Part shown: in pieces, positions 16,224-24,670 of the stretch
Layout of the letters: each line of letters starts with the position of its first letter
Numbering within the stretch: position 1 is the stretch's first letter
NCBI RefSeq assembly: GCF_000955955.1
Contig: NZ_JYJG01000204.1
Coordinates: 1 to 38,152, forward strand
Source of the DNA: Lentzea aerocolonigenes
GTDB lineage: Bacteria > Actinomycetota > Actinomycetes > Mycobacteriales > Pseudonocardiaceae
Direction of reading: 5' to 3'
DNA: 38,152 nucleotides
Notes under the pieces: model-generated
What the model was told of the DNA's origin: nothing
What the model saw: only the letters and a program-made list of their open reading frames with translations
The model's database searches: none
Program-made: the position numbers and the translations under genes

Positions 16224-16706
16224 TCACTTGAGCGGTGGCAGTGCGTCGCGCGCGGCGTGGCTGAGCAGCTTGAGGTCCTCGGCGAACCGTTCTCGGTGGT
16301 CTTCCGGCAGCGGCGCCAGGAAGTGCCTCTTGATGTTCTCCAGATGCACGTTCGCCGCGTGGACGAGGGTGTCGGCGCCCTTGGGCGTCAGCTTGGCCAG
16401 GCGGCCGCGCTTGTCGGTGGGGTGCTGGGTCCGCGCGACCAGGCCTTCGCGTTCCAGCCGGTCGATCACCCGCGTCGCCCCTCCCGTGGTCAGCACCTGC
16501 TCCTGGCTGATCGCGCGCATCGACATCCCCGGCTCGCCGGCCCTGGCGAGGATCAGCAGCACCTCGAACTCCAGGTGCGTGATGCCGCACTCCTGCTCCA
16601 GTGCCCGGCCGAGCAGGTACTCCAGCCGGTTCGCCGCCCCCTGCAACCGCCCGAACGCGAGCATCACCGCGTGGTTCGCCGCGTCCTGCGGTGTCTCGAT
16701 GTCCAC
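16224..16706 (-). CDS. MarR-family transcriptional regulator
   Basis: A 160-aa winged-helix regulator: helices around H-L-E-F-E-V-L-L-I-L-A-R-A-G, recognition region T-T-G-G-A-T-R-V-I-D-R-L-E-R-E-G-L-V, and wing with the family's D-K-R-G-R-L-A-K-L-T-P-K-G. MarR proteins are dimeric repressors released by phenolics, oxidants or drugs. The GTG at 16706 is chosen because GGGGAG lies just upstream and longer forms add only arginine/serine-rich sequence. The gene begins 10 bp after the TetR stop, so glycosyltransferase, TetR and MarR look co-transcribed. An internal operator precedes the DsbA-like gene. Confidence 0.9.
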   Translation of the reverse strand: MDIETPQDAANHAVMLAFGRLQGAANRLEYLLGRALEQECGITHLEFEVLLILARAGEPGMSMRAISQEQVLTTGGATRVIDRLEREGLVARTQHPTDKRGRLAKLTPKGADTLVHAANVHLENIKRHFLAPLPEDHRERFAEDLKLLSHAARDALPPLK

Positions 16707-16716
16707 GGCTCCCCGT

Positions 16717-17322
16717 TCAGTGGGTGAAGATCGTGACGGCCTGCTGCGCCAGCCACCGCTCGGCATCGTCCCAGGACCAGCCGCACTCCTTCACCAGGGT
16801 CCGCCACGCGCCGAACCCGAAGCAGAACCACAGCACGTCGGTGGCCTTCTCGACGTCGACTTTCAGCAGTCCCTTGGCGTGCAGGTGCTCCGCGACGTCC
16901 TTCAGTGCGTTCCGGTACGACGTCGTGCTCTGCTCCCAGAGTTTCGCGCCGTCCTCGTGTGCGGGGAGCGCCGCGTAGAGCACCTCGACGACCTGCTGCC
17001 CGGTCTCGTTGCCGACGCGGGTTCCCTTGGCCAGCAACGTGAGCGCGGTCGCCAGGCCGTCCGTCTCGCGGATCTTGTTCGTGGTCGAGGCCGAGTCGCT
17101 CTTCGCGATGGCCTCGCTGACGATCAGGTGCAGGATCTCCGACTTGCTCCCGGCACTCGAGTACACGGTCTGCGGGGCGACTCTGGCTTGTTTGGCGATG
17201 TCCGCCACCGTGACCCGCGCGTATCCCTTGGCGGAGAACAGCTCCACGGCCGCGCGCAGGATGTCCCGCCGGGTGTCGGCGGCATCCTGCGCACGGCGCG
17301 GTGAGTGGTACGGCCTCGTCAT
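16717..17322 (-). CDS. TetR-family transcriptional regulator
   Basis: A 201-aa regulator with an N-terminal TetR HTH (R-R-D-I-L-R-A-A-V-E-L-F-S-A-K-G-Y...T-V-A-D-I-A-K-Q-A-R-V-A-P-Q-T-V-Y) and a helical ligand domain. The usual V-Y-x-x-F is altered to V-Y-S-S-A-G-S-K-S-E-I-L, a minor deviation. The ATG overlaps the glycosyltransferase stop by 4 bp (ATGA), so both come from one mRNA. It may control the operon through the large inverted repeat over the glycosyltransferase start, and might sense a glycosylated or toxic macrolide. Both ideas are inferred from context. Confidence 0.9.
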   Translation of the reverse strand: MTRPYHSPRRAQDAADTRRDILRAAVELFSAKGYARVTVADIAKQARVAPQTVYSSAGSKSEILHLIVSEAIAKSDSASTTNKIRETDGLATALTLLAKGTRVGNETGQQVVEVLYAALPAHEDGAKLWEQSTTSYRNALKDVAEHLHAKGLLKVDVEKATDVLWFCFGFGAWRTLVKECGWSWDDAERWLAQQAVTIFTH

Positions 17323-18440
17323 AGACCAGCTTCCAACGTCGCTGCCACCTTGTTCGCGTCCGGCATCGCGGCGATCTCCTTGGCGATGGTCGTGACGGTG
17401 TCCCGGAAGTTCGCGTCCTGCAACACCGTCCGCACAGCCGCCTTGAGCGTTTCGGGCGTCTGCGCGGGCGGGTCGAGCGCGATGCCCGCACCGGCCGCCG
17501 CCACCCGTTCGGCCTGGAAGAACTGGTCGGCGCCCTGCGGCAGCACGACCAGCGGCACGCCCTTCTTGAGCGCGGCCGACGTCGTCCCCGCTCCGCCGTG
17601 CGTCACCACGACATCAACGCCGTCCAGCAGGTCCTCCATCGGCGTGAACCCGACGAACTCGATCCGCTCGCGGTCGACGGCGAACTCCTCCGGCTTGGCC
17701 GCCAGTCCGAGCGTGACGATCACATCCACGTCCAAAGTGGACAGCTCACGCAGCAGCGGGCTGAGCTTCTCCGGGTCGCTGAACCACGTCCCGAACGTCA
17801 CCAGCACCCGCGGCCTGCCAGAAGCCTTGATCTTCGTGCCGGTCTCGCCCGGCACCTGGAACGCCTCGGGCCGCAACGGCAACCAGCCCTCCGGTCGCTG
17901 CCACTCGTCCGCCCGCATCGACGCAGGCCAGGTGTCCAGGAGCCACTTCCGCGGCTGCCACGGCAAACCGCGCGCCTCGTGCTGCGTGCGCGCCCGGCCG
18001 TCCATGGCCTCAGTAAACACCGGCGGGAACGGCGGCCCGAACGCCAGGGTCGCGACCGGCGTGTCCGTCCGTGCCGCCACCAATGGCCCCACGAAGTCGC
18101 ACGCCTCGGACACCACGAGGTCCGGCCGCCAGCCCTCCGTCACCGCGAACGCCTGGTCCGCCGTCAGGTCGACCCGCGCGCCCGCGAAGAACTCGGCCAC
18201 CGAGTCGGGCGAGGGCGCGCTCGCGGGGTCGCCGCCGGTCCTGCGCGCGACCTCGGCGAACAGCACGTCCGGCAATGGCCCGGCCGGGAGCAGCTCAAGC
18301 CCCTGAGCTGCGACGACCGGTGCCATGCCGGCGGCGGTGAGCACGGCCACCTCGTGCCCGCGCTCTTTGAACGCGTGGGCGAGGGGGAACAGCGGCAGCA
18401 GGTGGCCGTGCTGCGGAACACTTGAGAAGAGGATGCGCAT
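17319..18440 (-). CDS. Macrolide-type UDP-glycosyltransferase (GT1, MGT family)
   Basis: A 373-aa cytosolic glycosyltransferase with GT-B fold. The N-terminus M-R-I-L-F-S-S-V-P-Q-H-G-H-L-L-P-L-F-P-L-A is the acceptor-domain hallmark. The C-terminal donor motif is V-V-T-H-G-G-A-G-T-T-S-A-A-L-K-K-G-V-P followed by P-Q-G-A-D-Q-F. Relatives glycosylate macrolides or other natural products for resistance or tailoring. No biosynthetic genes adjoin it, so resistance by inactivation is more likely than tailoring. I choose the second ATG (18440) because TACTCT lies exactly 7 nt before it, a leaderless pattern, and the family typically starts M-R-I-L; the ATG at 18446 adds two residues. It heads the operon with TetR and MarR. 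Confidence 0.9.
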   Translation of the reverse strand: MRILFSSVPQHGHLLPLFPLAHAFKERGHEVAVLTAAGMAPVVAAQGLELLPAGPLPDVLFAEVARRTGGDPASAPSPDSVAEFFAGARVDLTADQAFAVTEGWRPDLVVSEACDFVGPLVAARTDTPVATLAFGPPFPPVFTEAMDGRARTQHEARGLPWQPRKWLLDTWPASMRADEWQRPEGWLPLRPEAFQVPGETGTKIKASGRPRVLVTFGTWFSDPEKLSPLLRELSTLDVDVIVTLGLAAKPEEFAVDRERIEFVGFTPMEDLLDGVDVVVTHGGAGTTSAALKKGVPLVVLPQGADQFFQAERVAAAGAGIALDPPAQTPETLKAAVRTVLQDANFRDTVTTIAKEIAAMPDANKVAATLEAGL

Positions 18441-18479
18441 ATTCATCAGAGTACGCCTCTAACGAATATGCGAATCCTC
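18429..18479. promoter_or_regulatory. Large inverted repeat over the glycosyltransferase promoter
   Basis: Two 16-bp arms, 18429-18444 and 18464-18479, match at 15 of 16 positions in inverted orientation. Between them are AGAG-N5-CTCT and the -10-like TACTCT (18448-18453, minus strand). One arm covers the start codon, the other covers the end of the DUF2252 gene. It is probably an operator for the operon's TetR; a terminator is less likely without a U-tract. Confidence 0.6.
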
Positions 18480-19788
18480 ACGCGGTCGAGCCGACCCCCT
18501 TGATCCGGCCGTCGCGGAACGCGTCCACGAACAGCCGGTGGTCCTCACGCGTCTGCCGCGCGTAGTCGAGCGCGAACTCCACGATCGCGTCGGCGAACTC
18601 GGTCTCGCGGTCACCGATCACCGCGGCGATGGCTTCCTCACACTGGAACGCGACCAAAGTCTGCGAGGAGTCCTCGTCCGCCACGCAGTGCATCTTGGCC
18701 GTGGCACGCCCCAGGTAGTCGAGCACCGGCAGCATGTCGGCCGGCTCGGTGAGGTCGGACCAGTCCAGATCGGCCTCGTACGGCGAGAGCTCGGCGACCA
18801 CGTAGCCCGTGCCGTCGATCTCCGTGTGGCCAAGCCACGGGTCGGCATGGGCCTGCAGAGCCCGCTGGGACACGGCGGTGCGGTGTCCGTGGTCCGTGAA
18901 GTACTCGCGGATGCGCTCATCCGGCACGATCCGGCTGGGCGCGGCGACGTTGGCCTGCTTCATGGAGAGGACGACGTCGTTCTCCAGCGCCTGGGAGCGC
19001 CCCTCGACCAGGATGTTGTACGCGTGCAGGCCCGCGGAGCCGATGCCGAAACCGCTGCGGCCCACCACGTCCTTGACGGCGTAGGTGCGGCTCGAGGCGC
19101 GTTTGCCCTTGGGGATGGTGTCCAGATAGGACTGGAACGCCTCCTCGACGGCGGCGCGCTTTTCCGGGGTCAGCTCGTGCGTGCCTTCCCGGTCGCGACG
19201 GAACGTGCGCTCGTAGTCGCGGATGGTGGTCTTGTCGTGCAGCAGGTCGATGCGGGTGGCGAGGCGGGCCCGCTGGAGCACCCGGTGCAGCACGCCCTCG
19301 GTGCTGTCGAGGCGCAGGCTGAAGAGCTCGTCGTCGGGGCGAGTGGCGAAGGTGCGGACCTGCGTGACATAGGCGGAGATGTAGGCGCGGATCAGATCGG
19401 TGATCACGCTGTCGGGCAACGCCTTGCGCCAGCCCAGCAGGGCCATCGAGGCGGCGAAGCGGCGGAGGTCCCAGGTGTAGGCGCCCAGGTAGGCCTCGTC
19501 GAAGTCGTTGACGTCGAAGACGAGCGTGCCCTCGGAGTCCATGTAGGTGCCGAAGTTCTGCGCGTGCAGGTCGCCCTGGATCCAGATGCGGCTGGTGCGC
19601 TCGTCGGTCCACTCGTCGGGCATTTCGGCCATGTCGGCGTAGAACAGACACGCGCTGCCTCTGTAGAACGCGAACGGTTCGGCCGCCATCTTGCGGAACT
19701 TGTGCCGGAACGCGGCCGGGTCGGCGGACCACAGCCCGCTGAAGGCGTCCTCGAGCACACTCACAATGCGGTCACCGCGATCGGTCAT
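18478..19788 (-). CDS. DUF2252 domain-containing protein
   Basis: A 436-aa protein of the DUF2252 family, which spans the full length. The family is thought to have a protein-kinase-like or aminoglycoside-phosphotransferase-like fold; here I-Q-G-D-L-H-A-Q-N-F-G and V-F-D-V-N-D-F-D-E-A resemble the catalytic-loop and metal-binding motifs of that fold. The substrate is unknown. The ATG at 19788 has a strong purine-rich RBS (GAGGGAGGGC). It is on the same strand as the glycosyltransferase, and its stop is covered by one arm of the inverted repeat ahead of that gene. Confidence 0.88.
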   Translation of the reverse strand: MTDRGDRIVSVLEDAFSGLWSADPAAFRHKFRKMAAEPFAFYRGSACLFYADMAEMPDEWTDERTSRIWIQGDLHAQNFGTYMDSEGTLVFDVNDFDEAYLGAYTWDLRRFAASMALLGWRKALPDSVITDLIRAYISAYVTQVRTFATRPDDELFSLRLDSTEGVLHRVLQRARLATRIDLLHDKTTIRDYERTFRRDREGTHELTPEKRAAVEEAFQSYLDTIPKGKRASSRTYAVKDVVGRSGFGIGSAGLHAYNILVEGRSQALENDVVLSMKQANVAAPSRIVPDERIREYFTDHGHRTAVSQRALQAHADPWLGHTEIDGTGYVVAELSPYEADLDWSDLTEPADMLPVLDYLGRATAKMHCVADEDSSQTLVAFQCEEAIAAVIGDRETEFADAIVEFALDYARQTREDHRLFVDAFRDGRIKGVGSTA

Positions 19789-19957
19789 GGTGCCCTCCCT
19801 CTCTCGCCTTTGAGGACGCAGATCTCAGCACGAGGATGCTCGCCCGCACCCGTGCGCGTGCAAATTTCCCCTCCAGTTCGAGCCCTGTTGACCTTGGAAC
19901 GTGAACGAACCGGGTATTCGGGCAGGAATCGAGAAGCCCGTGACGACCGAGCACGCC

Positions 19958-19963
19958 TAGCGT
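19958..19963 (+). promoter_or_regulatory. Leaderless -10 (TAGCGT) for the 38-aa ORF
   Basis: TAGCGT lies 7 nt upstream of the ATG at 19971 with no Shine-Dalgarno. The same hexamer at the same spacing precedes the gene starting at 36946 on the other strand. Confidence 0.45.
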
Positions 19964-19970
19964 CGACGGC

Positions 19971-20087
19971 ATGTGCTTCATGTTCGGAGCCAGCAGGGAA
20001 CAGGTGCACCGCGCGCTGATGGAGCAGGCGGAGCACGAGGAAGAAGCGGCCAAACCCCAGGAAGAGGAAGACTGGTCGCAGGACTAG
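19971..20087 (+). CDS. Small acidic 38-aa ORF
   Basis: A possible microprotein, M-C-F-M-F-G-A-S-R-E-Q-V-H-R followed by a glutamate-rich tail ending E-E-D-W-S-Q-D. I do not recognise it. Its codons end almost entirely in G or C except for a run of GAA, as in real genes here, and a TAGCGT hexamer lies exactly 7 nt before the ATG. It lies between the divergent DUF2252 gene and the exported M15-like protein and is followed by a hairpin at 20098-20125. The length makes chance occurrence possible. Confidence 0.5.
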   Translation: MCFMFGASREQVHRALMEQAEHEEEAAKPQEEEDWSQD

Positions 20088-20097
20088 GGATCCGGCT

Positions 20098-20125
20098 CAT
20101 GCCCGGCAGTTGACTGCTGGGCATG
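20098..20125. terminator. Hairpin between the 38-aa ORF and the M15-like gene
   Basis: 12-bp arms (20098-20109, 20114-20125) with one mismatch and a TTGA loop. The downstream arm includes the ATG at 20123. It may terminate the small ORF transcript or mask that start codon, in which case the ATG at 20135 would be used. Confidence 0.5.
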
Positions 20126-20902
20126 AACGGATCGATGTCCCGCCGGAGCATCCTCACCGCAGCCGCGGCGGGCTCAGCGGCGGTTCTGCTCGGCACCGGC
20201 AACGCTCAGGCCGCAACGCTCGTCACCCAGAGCGAGATCAACTCGCAGCCGACCTTCTACGAGGTGAACGGCGCCCAGACGTCGTTCCGCTACGAGCCCG
20301 GCTTCTACTCGCGGCTCGAGACGTGGCACGTCCACTGGCGCAACTGGACGCCGTACCACTGGACCGCGCCGCACAAGATCTACTCCTACGGCGCGTACGT
20401 GGACAAGCCCGGCATGCACGGCGAGGGGCGTGCGTTCGACCTCGCGCGCCTGCTCATCACGAACCGCGACACCGGCGCGACGTTCACCGCCTTCAACGGC
20501 CGCTACGACCAGTGGCGCAGCCTCACGGGTGACGCCCTGCGCACGGCCCGCATCCGCTACTGGGGCACGGTCGCCTCGCTGCACTACCACTTCCGGCACG
20601 TCATCTCGTACCTCGACAACGCCGAGCACCACAACCACGTGCACATCGACAACGCCGTCTCCGGCAGCGGCGACTCCAGCTTCAACACCGGTTCCGCGAC
20701 GCAGACGTACTTCGTCCAGGCCGCGTGTCAGTACATCTGGGGTTACTCCACCGGAATCGACGGCGACTGGGGCCCGCAGACCCAGCGCGACTCGTCGGCC
20801 GCGCTCGTGCGGGCCGGGTCCGACGGCGTGATCACCACGCAGAGCCGCTGGCTGGCGTTCTGCAAGGCCAGCGCGACACAGGCATGGGCACTCGTGCCCT
20901 GA
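20123..20902 (+). CDS. Tat-exported M15/extensin-like peptidase-fold protein
   Basis: A 259-aa secreted protein. The N-terminus has a twin-arginine signal (S-R-R-S-I-L-T-A-A-A-A-G) with cleavage likely after A-Q-A at about residue 30. The catalytic-type motifs H99-x6-D106 (H-G-E-G-R-A-F-D) and H172-V-H174 match the zinc site of M15/extensin-like D-Ala-D-Ala carboxypeptidases. The C-terminal ~60 residues (Y-S-T-G-I-D-G-D-W-G-P-Q-T) look like a peptidoglycan-binding module. It probably acts on cell-wall peptides outside the membrane. The start is 20123 or 20135; both keep the Tat motif. A related protein occurs at 37275. A small secreted protein gene follows after 16 bp. Confidence 0.85.
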   Translation: MNGSMSRRSILTAAAAGSAAVLLGTGNAQAATLVTQSEINSQPTFYEVNGAQTSFRYEPGFYSRLETWHVHWRNWTPYHWTAPHKIYSYGAYVDKPGMHGEGRAFDLARLLITNRDTGATFTAFNGRYDQWRSLTGDALRTARIRYWGTVASLHYHFRHVISYLDNAEHHNHVHIDNAVSGSGDSSFNTGSATQTYFVQAACQYIWGYSTGIDGDWGPQTQRDSSAALVRAGSDGVITTQSRWLAFCKASATQAWALVP

Positions 20903-20918
20903 GCACAGGGGAGGAACG

Positions 20919-21323
20919 ATGAAACGAATTCTCGCGGCACTCGGGCTGACGGCCGCCGCACTCATGTCGACCGTCGGCATGGCCAACGCGTCGGCCGCCG
21001 GGGAGGTCGAGATCCAGGGCGGTTGCGTCGGCGCGATCTGCGGCTCCGTCATGAACGAGAGCAGCGTCTACATCTACGCGATCAGGGACTTCGACGCCAA
21101 CGGTCCGAAGCCCGGCACCGAGTGGCGCCTGCTCAACCCGGGCCAGGAGACGCCGCGCGACCAGGACTGGGACGGCTTCTGGGTGCCCTGCAACGCCTCC
21201 GGCCGGATCGCGGCGTGGCTGCCGCCGGGCTTCTGGTCGTGGAGCGACTTCTCGTTGCCCGCCAGCCACTGGCGGAAGATCTCGACCCACGAGGACGCGC
21301 ACGTGCGCAGCCAGCGGTGCTGA
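20919..21323 (+). CDS. Small secreted protein of unknown function
   Basis: A 134-aa protein with a clear Sec signal peptide (M-K-R-I-L-A-A-L-G-L-T-A-A-A-L, cleavage probably near A-N-A-S-A-A). The mature part is ~105 aa, tryptophan-rich, with four cysteines (C-V-G-A-I-C, V-P-C-N and a C-terminal Cys) that could form two disulfides. The family is not recognised. GGGGAGGAACG precedes the ATG. It starts 17 bp after the M15-like gene, so the two are probably co-transcribed and may act together at the cell wall. Confidence 0.85.
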   Translation: MKRILAALGLTAAALMSTVGMANASAAGEVEIQGGCVGAICGSVMNESSVYIYAIRDFDANGPKPGTEWRLLNPGQETPRDQDWDGFWVPCNASGRIAAWLPPGFWSWSDFSLPASHWRKISTHEDAHVRSQRC

Positions 21324-21326
21324 AAC

Positions 21327-21363
21327 TGATGCGCCCCAAGCCGTTGAGGCCTGGGGCGCATCA
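21327..21363. terminator. Bidirectional intrinsic terminator
   Basis: A perfect 12-bp stem (21327-21338 with 21352-21363) lies in the 42-bp gap between convergent genes ending at 21323 and 21366. Confidence 0.85.
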
Positions 21364-21365
21364 CC

Positions 21366-23390
21366 TCACGCGTGGCACTCCATCAGGCCGGCGTAAGCGG
21401 TTTCGTCCACTGTGGAGCAATGTTGCCGGATCCACTCCTGGCGCCCATTGCTGTCCCTGCCACCACCGGGTCCGCCGCGGTCACCGCCGCTGAGGACGAA
21501 CTTCAGCTTGCCCTCGCTCACCCACTGCTGCAGCTGGTCGACCGACGGGGCGTTGTCCGAGCCGGAGAAGCCGCCCATGCCGATCACCACCTCGTCGGTG
21601 TTCATGATGTACGGCGAGGCCGCCTGCGCCGAGCCCGCGACGGCGAGGGTGATCTCGGCACCGTTGCCGTGCTCCTTGGCGTAGGCCAGAATCCGCTTCT
21701 GCTCGTCGGTGAGCTCACGACCACCGCCGGGCCCGCCCATCATCTGCCCGCGGTTTCCCCGGCCGTTCTGCGGCAACGGCGTCGCGCCGGGAGGAATCTG
21801 TTGCCCGCCGGGAGGCTGCTGGCCGTCGGTGAAGATCTGGAAGCCACCGCCACCCCGCATCGCGGGCCCGGCGGCGGGCATGACCCCGTTCTCGCCACCA
21901 GTCGCAGCCGTCGCCGTCGACCACACCGCGGGCACCAGCAGCACCGCGACCACCGCGGCCACGAGCCCAACCCGGCGCAACCCCACCAGGAGCACGACGA
22001 TCGCCACCGCGGCGACCCCGAGCACGGCCCAGCGCGTCCACCCGTGGAACGACGTGTCCCGCGACACCACCACGAACGCCCAGCCCGCCGTGACAGCGAC
22101 CGCCAACGGCAGCAGGAACCGCACGGAACTGCGAGCACGCCAGAACATCATCAGTCCGGCCGCGCTGATCGCCGCTACCGCCGGAGCCAGCATGGTCGTG
22201 TAGTACGGGTGGAAGATGCCCTGCGCGAAGCTGAACACCACAGCCGTCACCAGCAGCCAGCCACCCCACATGAACCAGCCCGCGCGCTCGGCTGGATTCC
22301 CTGGAATGCCACGGCGCCAACGCAACACGCCCGCGACGGACACCGCGACCAGGACCAGCAGGCACAACGGCAGCAGCCACGAGATCTGCCCGCCGACCGA
22401 GGCGTCGAACATGCGCGTGGCTCCGGGCTGTCCGCCGAACATCGCGCCACCCCCAGGACCACCGAACTCCATCGGCCCCTGCCCGGTGGGTACCTGACCG
22501 GCAGGCAGCTGGCCGATGGTCTCGCCGGACGGTCCTCCACCCCGGTTGCCGTCGCCGCCGAACACCCGGCCCAACCCGTTGTAGCCGATGATCAGGTCCC
22601 ACGCGCCGCCGTCCGTGCTGCCACCGATGTACGGCTTCGAGCCGGGCCAGAACGCGTGCAGCGCCACCCACCAGAACGACGACGCCACCAGCACCGCACC
22701 CGCGCCCAGCAGGTCGAGAACCCGCCGCTTCACCGGCGCCGAAGTGCCCACCAGGTAGGCGAGAGCGAAGCCCGGCACCACGATCCACGCCTGCAACATC
22801 TTGGTCAGGAACCCGCAGCCGATGAAGAACGCGCACCACAGCAGCCACCGAGTCCGCGGACGGCTCTCAGAAGACTGAACAGACCGGGTGAACGCGTAAG
22901 CGGCGGCAACCAGAAGCAGCACCAGCAAGGTGTCCGGGTTGTTGTCCCGGTTGATCGCCACGGTGATCGGCGTCAGAGCCAGGATCAGCGCGGCGAGCAA
23001 CGCCACCTTCTCGTCCGCCCACAGGCGAACCGTGCGGTGCAACAGGAACACCGCCGCCACACCCTCGATCACCTGCGGCAGCAGCACCGCCCAGCCGTGG
23101 AACCCGAAGATCCACACGGCGATCGCCTGCGGCCACAACGCCATCGGCGGCTTGTCGACCGTCACCACACCGGCCGGGTCGAACGAGCCGAACAGGAAGT
23201 TGGTGAAGGACGTGGACATCGACTTCGCGGCAGCCGAGTAGTACGAGTTGCCTACCTGGCCGGCCCCGATCGCCCACACGTACAGCGCACCGGCCACCAC
23301 GCAGATCGCGATCAACGCCCAGGCAGGCAGGCGAGAAGGCCGCGAGATCCGCTGGCTCACCGGAGCGGCCACTTCGACAGTGGCGGTCAT
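21366..23390 (-). CDS. GT39-family (ArnT/PMT-like) membrane glycosyltransferase
   Basis: A 674-aa polytopic protein with about a dozen membrane segments. The first extracytoplasmic loop has Y-Y-S-A-A-A-K-S-M and V-D79-K-P-P-M-A-L-W, typical of PMT_2/ArnT-like transferases that use lipid-phosphate sugars. A Gly/Pro/Gln-rich loop and a second linker (G-G-P-G-G-G-R) precede a C-terminal soluble domain, probably external. The ATG at 23390 has AAAGGAAA upstream and overlaps the GT2-GtrA stop as ATGA. Together the two likely make and use a polyprenyl-phosphate sugar to modify cell-envelope polymers or proteins. Longer forms to 23702 lack support. Confidence 0.9.
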   Translation of the reverse strand: MTATVEVAAPVSQRISRPSRLPAWALIAICVVAGALYVWAIGAGQVGNSYYSAAAKSMSTSFTNFLFGSFDPAGVVTVDKPPMALWPQAIAVWIFGFHGWAVLLPQVIEGVAAVFLLHRTVRLWADEKVALLAALILALTPITVAINRDNNPDTLLVLLLVAAAYAFTRSVQSSESRPRTRWLLWCAFFIGCGFLTKMLQAWIVVPGFALAYLVGTSAPVKRRVLDLLGAGAVLVASSFWWVALHAFWPGSKPYIGGSTDGGAWDLIIGYNGLGRVFGGDGNRGGGPSGETIGQLPAGQVPTGQGPMEFGGPGGGAMFGGQPGATRMFDASVGGQISWLLPLCLLVLVAVSVAGVLRWRRGIPGNPAERAGWFMWGGWLLVTAVVFSFAQGIFHPYYTTMLAPAVAAISAAGLMMFWRARSSVRFLLPLAVAVTAGWAFVVVSRDTSFHGWTRWAVLGVAAVAIVVLLVGLRRVGLVAAVVAVLLVPAVWSTATAATGGENGVMPAAGPAMRGGGGFQIFTDGQQPPGGQQIPPGATPLPQNGRGNRGQMMGGPGGGRELTDEQKRILAYAKEHGNGAEITLAVAGSAQAASPYIMNTDEVVIGMGGFSGSDNAPSVDQLQQWVSEGKLKFVLSGGDRGGPGGGRDSNGRQEWIRQHCSTVDETAYAGLMECHA

Positions 23391-24604
23391 GCCGTTTCCT
23401 TTCGGTCGTCCCTGCGGAACACCCAGCTCCGCAACAGGAAGAAGCGCCCCGCCGTGCCCACGGCCGACGAGCCGAGCAGCACCGTCAGTTCCAGCAGGCG
23501 CGGGGGATCGGTTGAGGCCGCGTGCAACACGAGCAGCGCGGCCGACGTGAACGCGTAGTAGAGGCTGAACACCACGAAACCCTGCAGATGTGTCCTGCCT
23601 CCAGCAGCGTTGCGGGCCGTGAAGGTGAAGCGGCGGTTGGCCTCCGTGTTGAAGAGAGTCGTGATGACCAGCGCGGCGAGGTTCGCCGCGAGCACCGGCC
23701 ACCAGAGCCGGAAGACGCCGTACAGAGCCAGGTTCGCCAGAGTGGAGATCACGCCGATCACCGCGAACGACAGCATCTGCCAGGAAAGCCCGCCCTCGCT
23801 GCGGCTCAGCACGGCGTCTGGATGAATGGCCCGGGGCGAAGGCCGTTGCGGCAGCCCGCGAACGAGCGCCGTGCCGTTGGCCTTCGCACGTGCCACGCGG
23901 ATCAGCCCCTTGACGTCGTCGATCGCGGTGCCGACCACGTCGACCCGGCTGTCCACGTCCTCGACCCAGTCGACCGGCACCTCGTGCACGCGCAAACCGT
24001 TGTGCTCAGCGAGAAGCAGCAGTTCGGTGTCGAAGAACCACGCCTCGTCGCGCGCCTGACCGAGCAACGGGCGGATGACATCGGTCCGCGCGGCTTTGAA
24101 ACCGCACTGGGCATCGCTGAACCGTGCACCGTGCGTGAGACGGATCAGCCAGTTGTACGCACGAGAAACCAGCTCGCGCCGAGGCCCGCGAACAGTCCGC
24201 GAGCCTGGTGCCAGCCGAGAGCCGATCGCGAGGTCCGAGTGCCCGTTGAGCAGCGGCGCGACCAGCGGCAGCAGCCCGTCCAGCCCGGTCGAGAGATCAA
24301 CGTCCATGTACACGACCACGGCCGCCTCGCTGGCGCCCCACGACTCCCGCAGCGCCAGCCCGCGGCCCTTGCGGTCGAGGTGGTGCACGCGCACCCGTTC
24401 GTACTTCGAAGCCAGCTCGGAAGCCACGGCGAGCGTCGAGTCGGTGCTCGCGTTGTCCACGACCACGATCGACCAGTCGAACGGGAACTGCTCCTCCAGG
24501 AACGCGTGCAGCACCTCGACGCAGCCGGGCAGGGCGCGCTCCTCGTTGTGTACGGGGATCATGATGTCGACCGTCCCCGTGGCCTGTGCGGTGCTCACCG
24601 CCAT
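23387..24604 (-). CDS. Bifunctional GT2 (dolichyl-phosphate-sugar synthase-like)/GtrA protein
   Basis: A 405-aa protein. Residues ~10-240 are a GT2 domain: I-P-V-H-N-E-E, V-V-D-N-A-S-T-D-S-T, metal-binding D101-V-D103 (Y-M-D-V-D-L-S-T-G) and G-F-K-A-A-R. Residues ~270-405 are a GtrA-type four-helix membrane domain that may flip the lipid-linked sugar. The likely product is a polyprenyl-phosphate hexose supplied to the GT39 enzyme next door. The ATG at 24604 has GGAGAA about 6 nt upstream. The operon is divergent from a response regulator gene with 11-bp phased repeats between them, so it may be under two-component control. Confidence 0.92.
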   Translation of the reverse strand: MAVSTAQATGTVDIMIPVHNEERALPGCVEVLHAFLEEQFPFDWSIVVVDNASTDSTLAVASELASKYERVRVHHLDRKGRGLALRESWGASEAAVVVYMDVDLSTGLDGLLPLVAPLLNGHSDLAIGSRLAPGSRTVRGPRRELVSRAYNWLIRLTHGARFSDAQCGFKAARTDVIRPLLGQARDEAWFFDTELLLLAEHNGLRVHEVPVDWVEDVDSRVDVVGTAIDDVKGLIRVARAKANGTALVRGLPQRPSPRAIHPDAVLSRSEGGLSWQMLSFAVIGVISTLANLALYGVFRLWWPVLAANLAALVITTLFNTEANRRFTFTARNAAGGRTHLQGFVVFSLYYAFTSAALLVLHAASTDPPRLLELTVLLGSSAVGTAGRFFLLRSWVFRRDDRKETA

Positions 24605-24670
24605 TGGTTCTCCGTTCCACTGTGGACTCGAGCGGTGACCCGCTGCCCCACCGAGACTGCTGACGTGGTC

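Noticed and set aside
17319..18440. Part of a natural-product biosynthetic cluster
   Set aside because: The glycosyltransferase stands alone with regulators; no synthase, deoxysugar or transporter genes adjoin it.
18538..20019. 493-aa plus-strand frame
   Set aside because: Antisense to the DUF2252 gene, whose motifs are clear; composition is typical of a shadow frame.
21372..23558. 728-aa plus-strand frame
   Set aside because: Antisense to the GT39 membrane protein; rich in Arg/His/Gln with no membrane or domain pattern.
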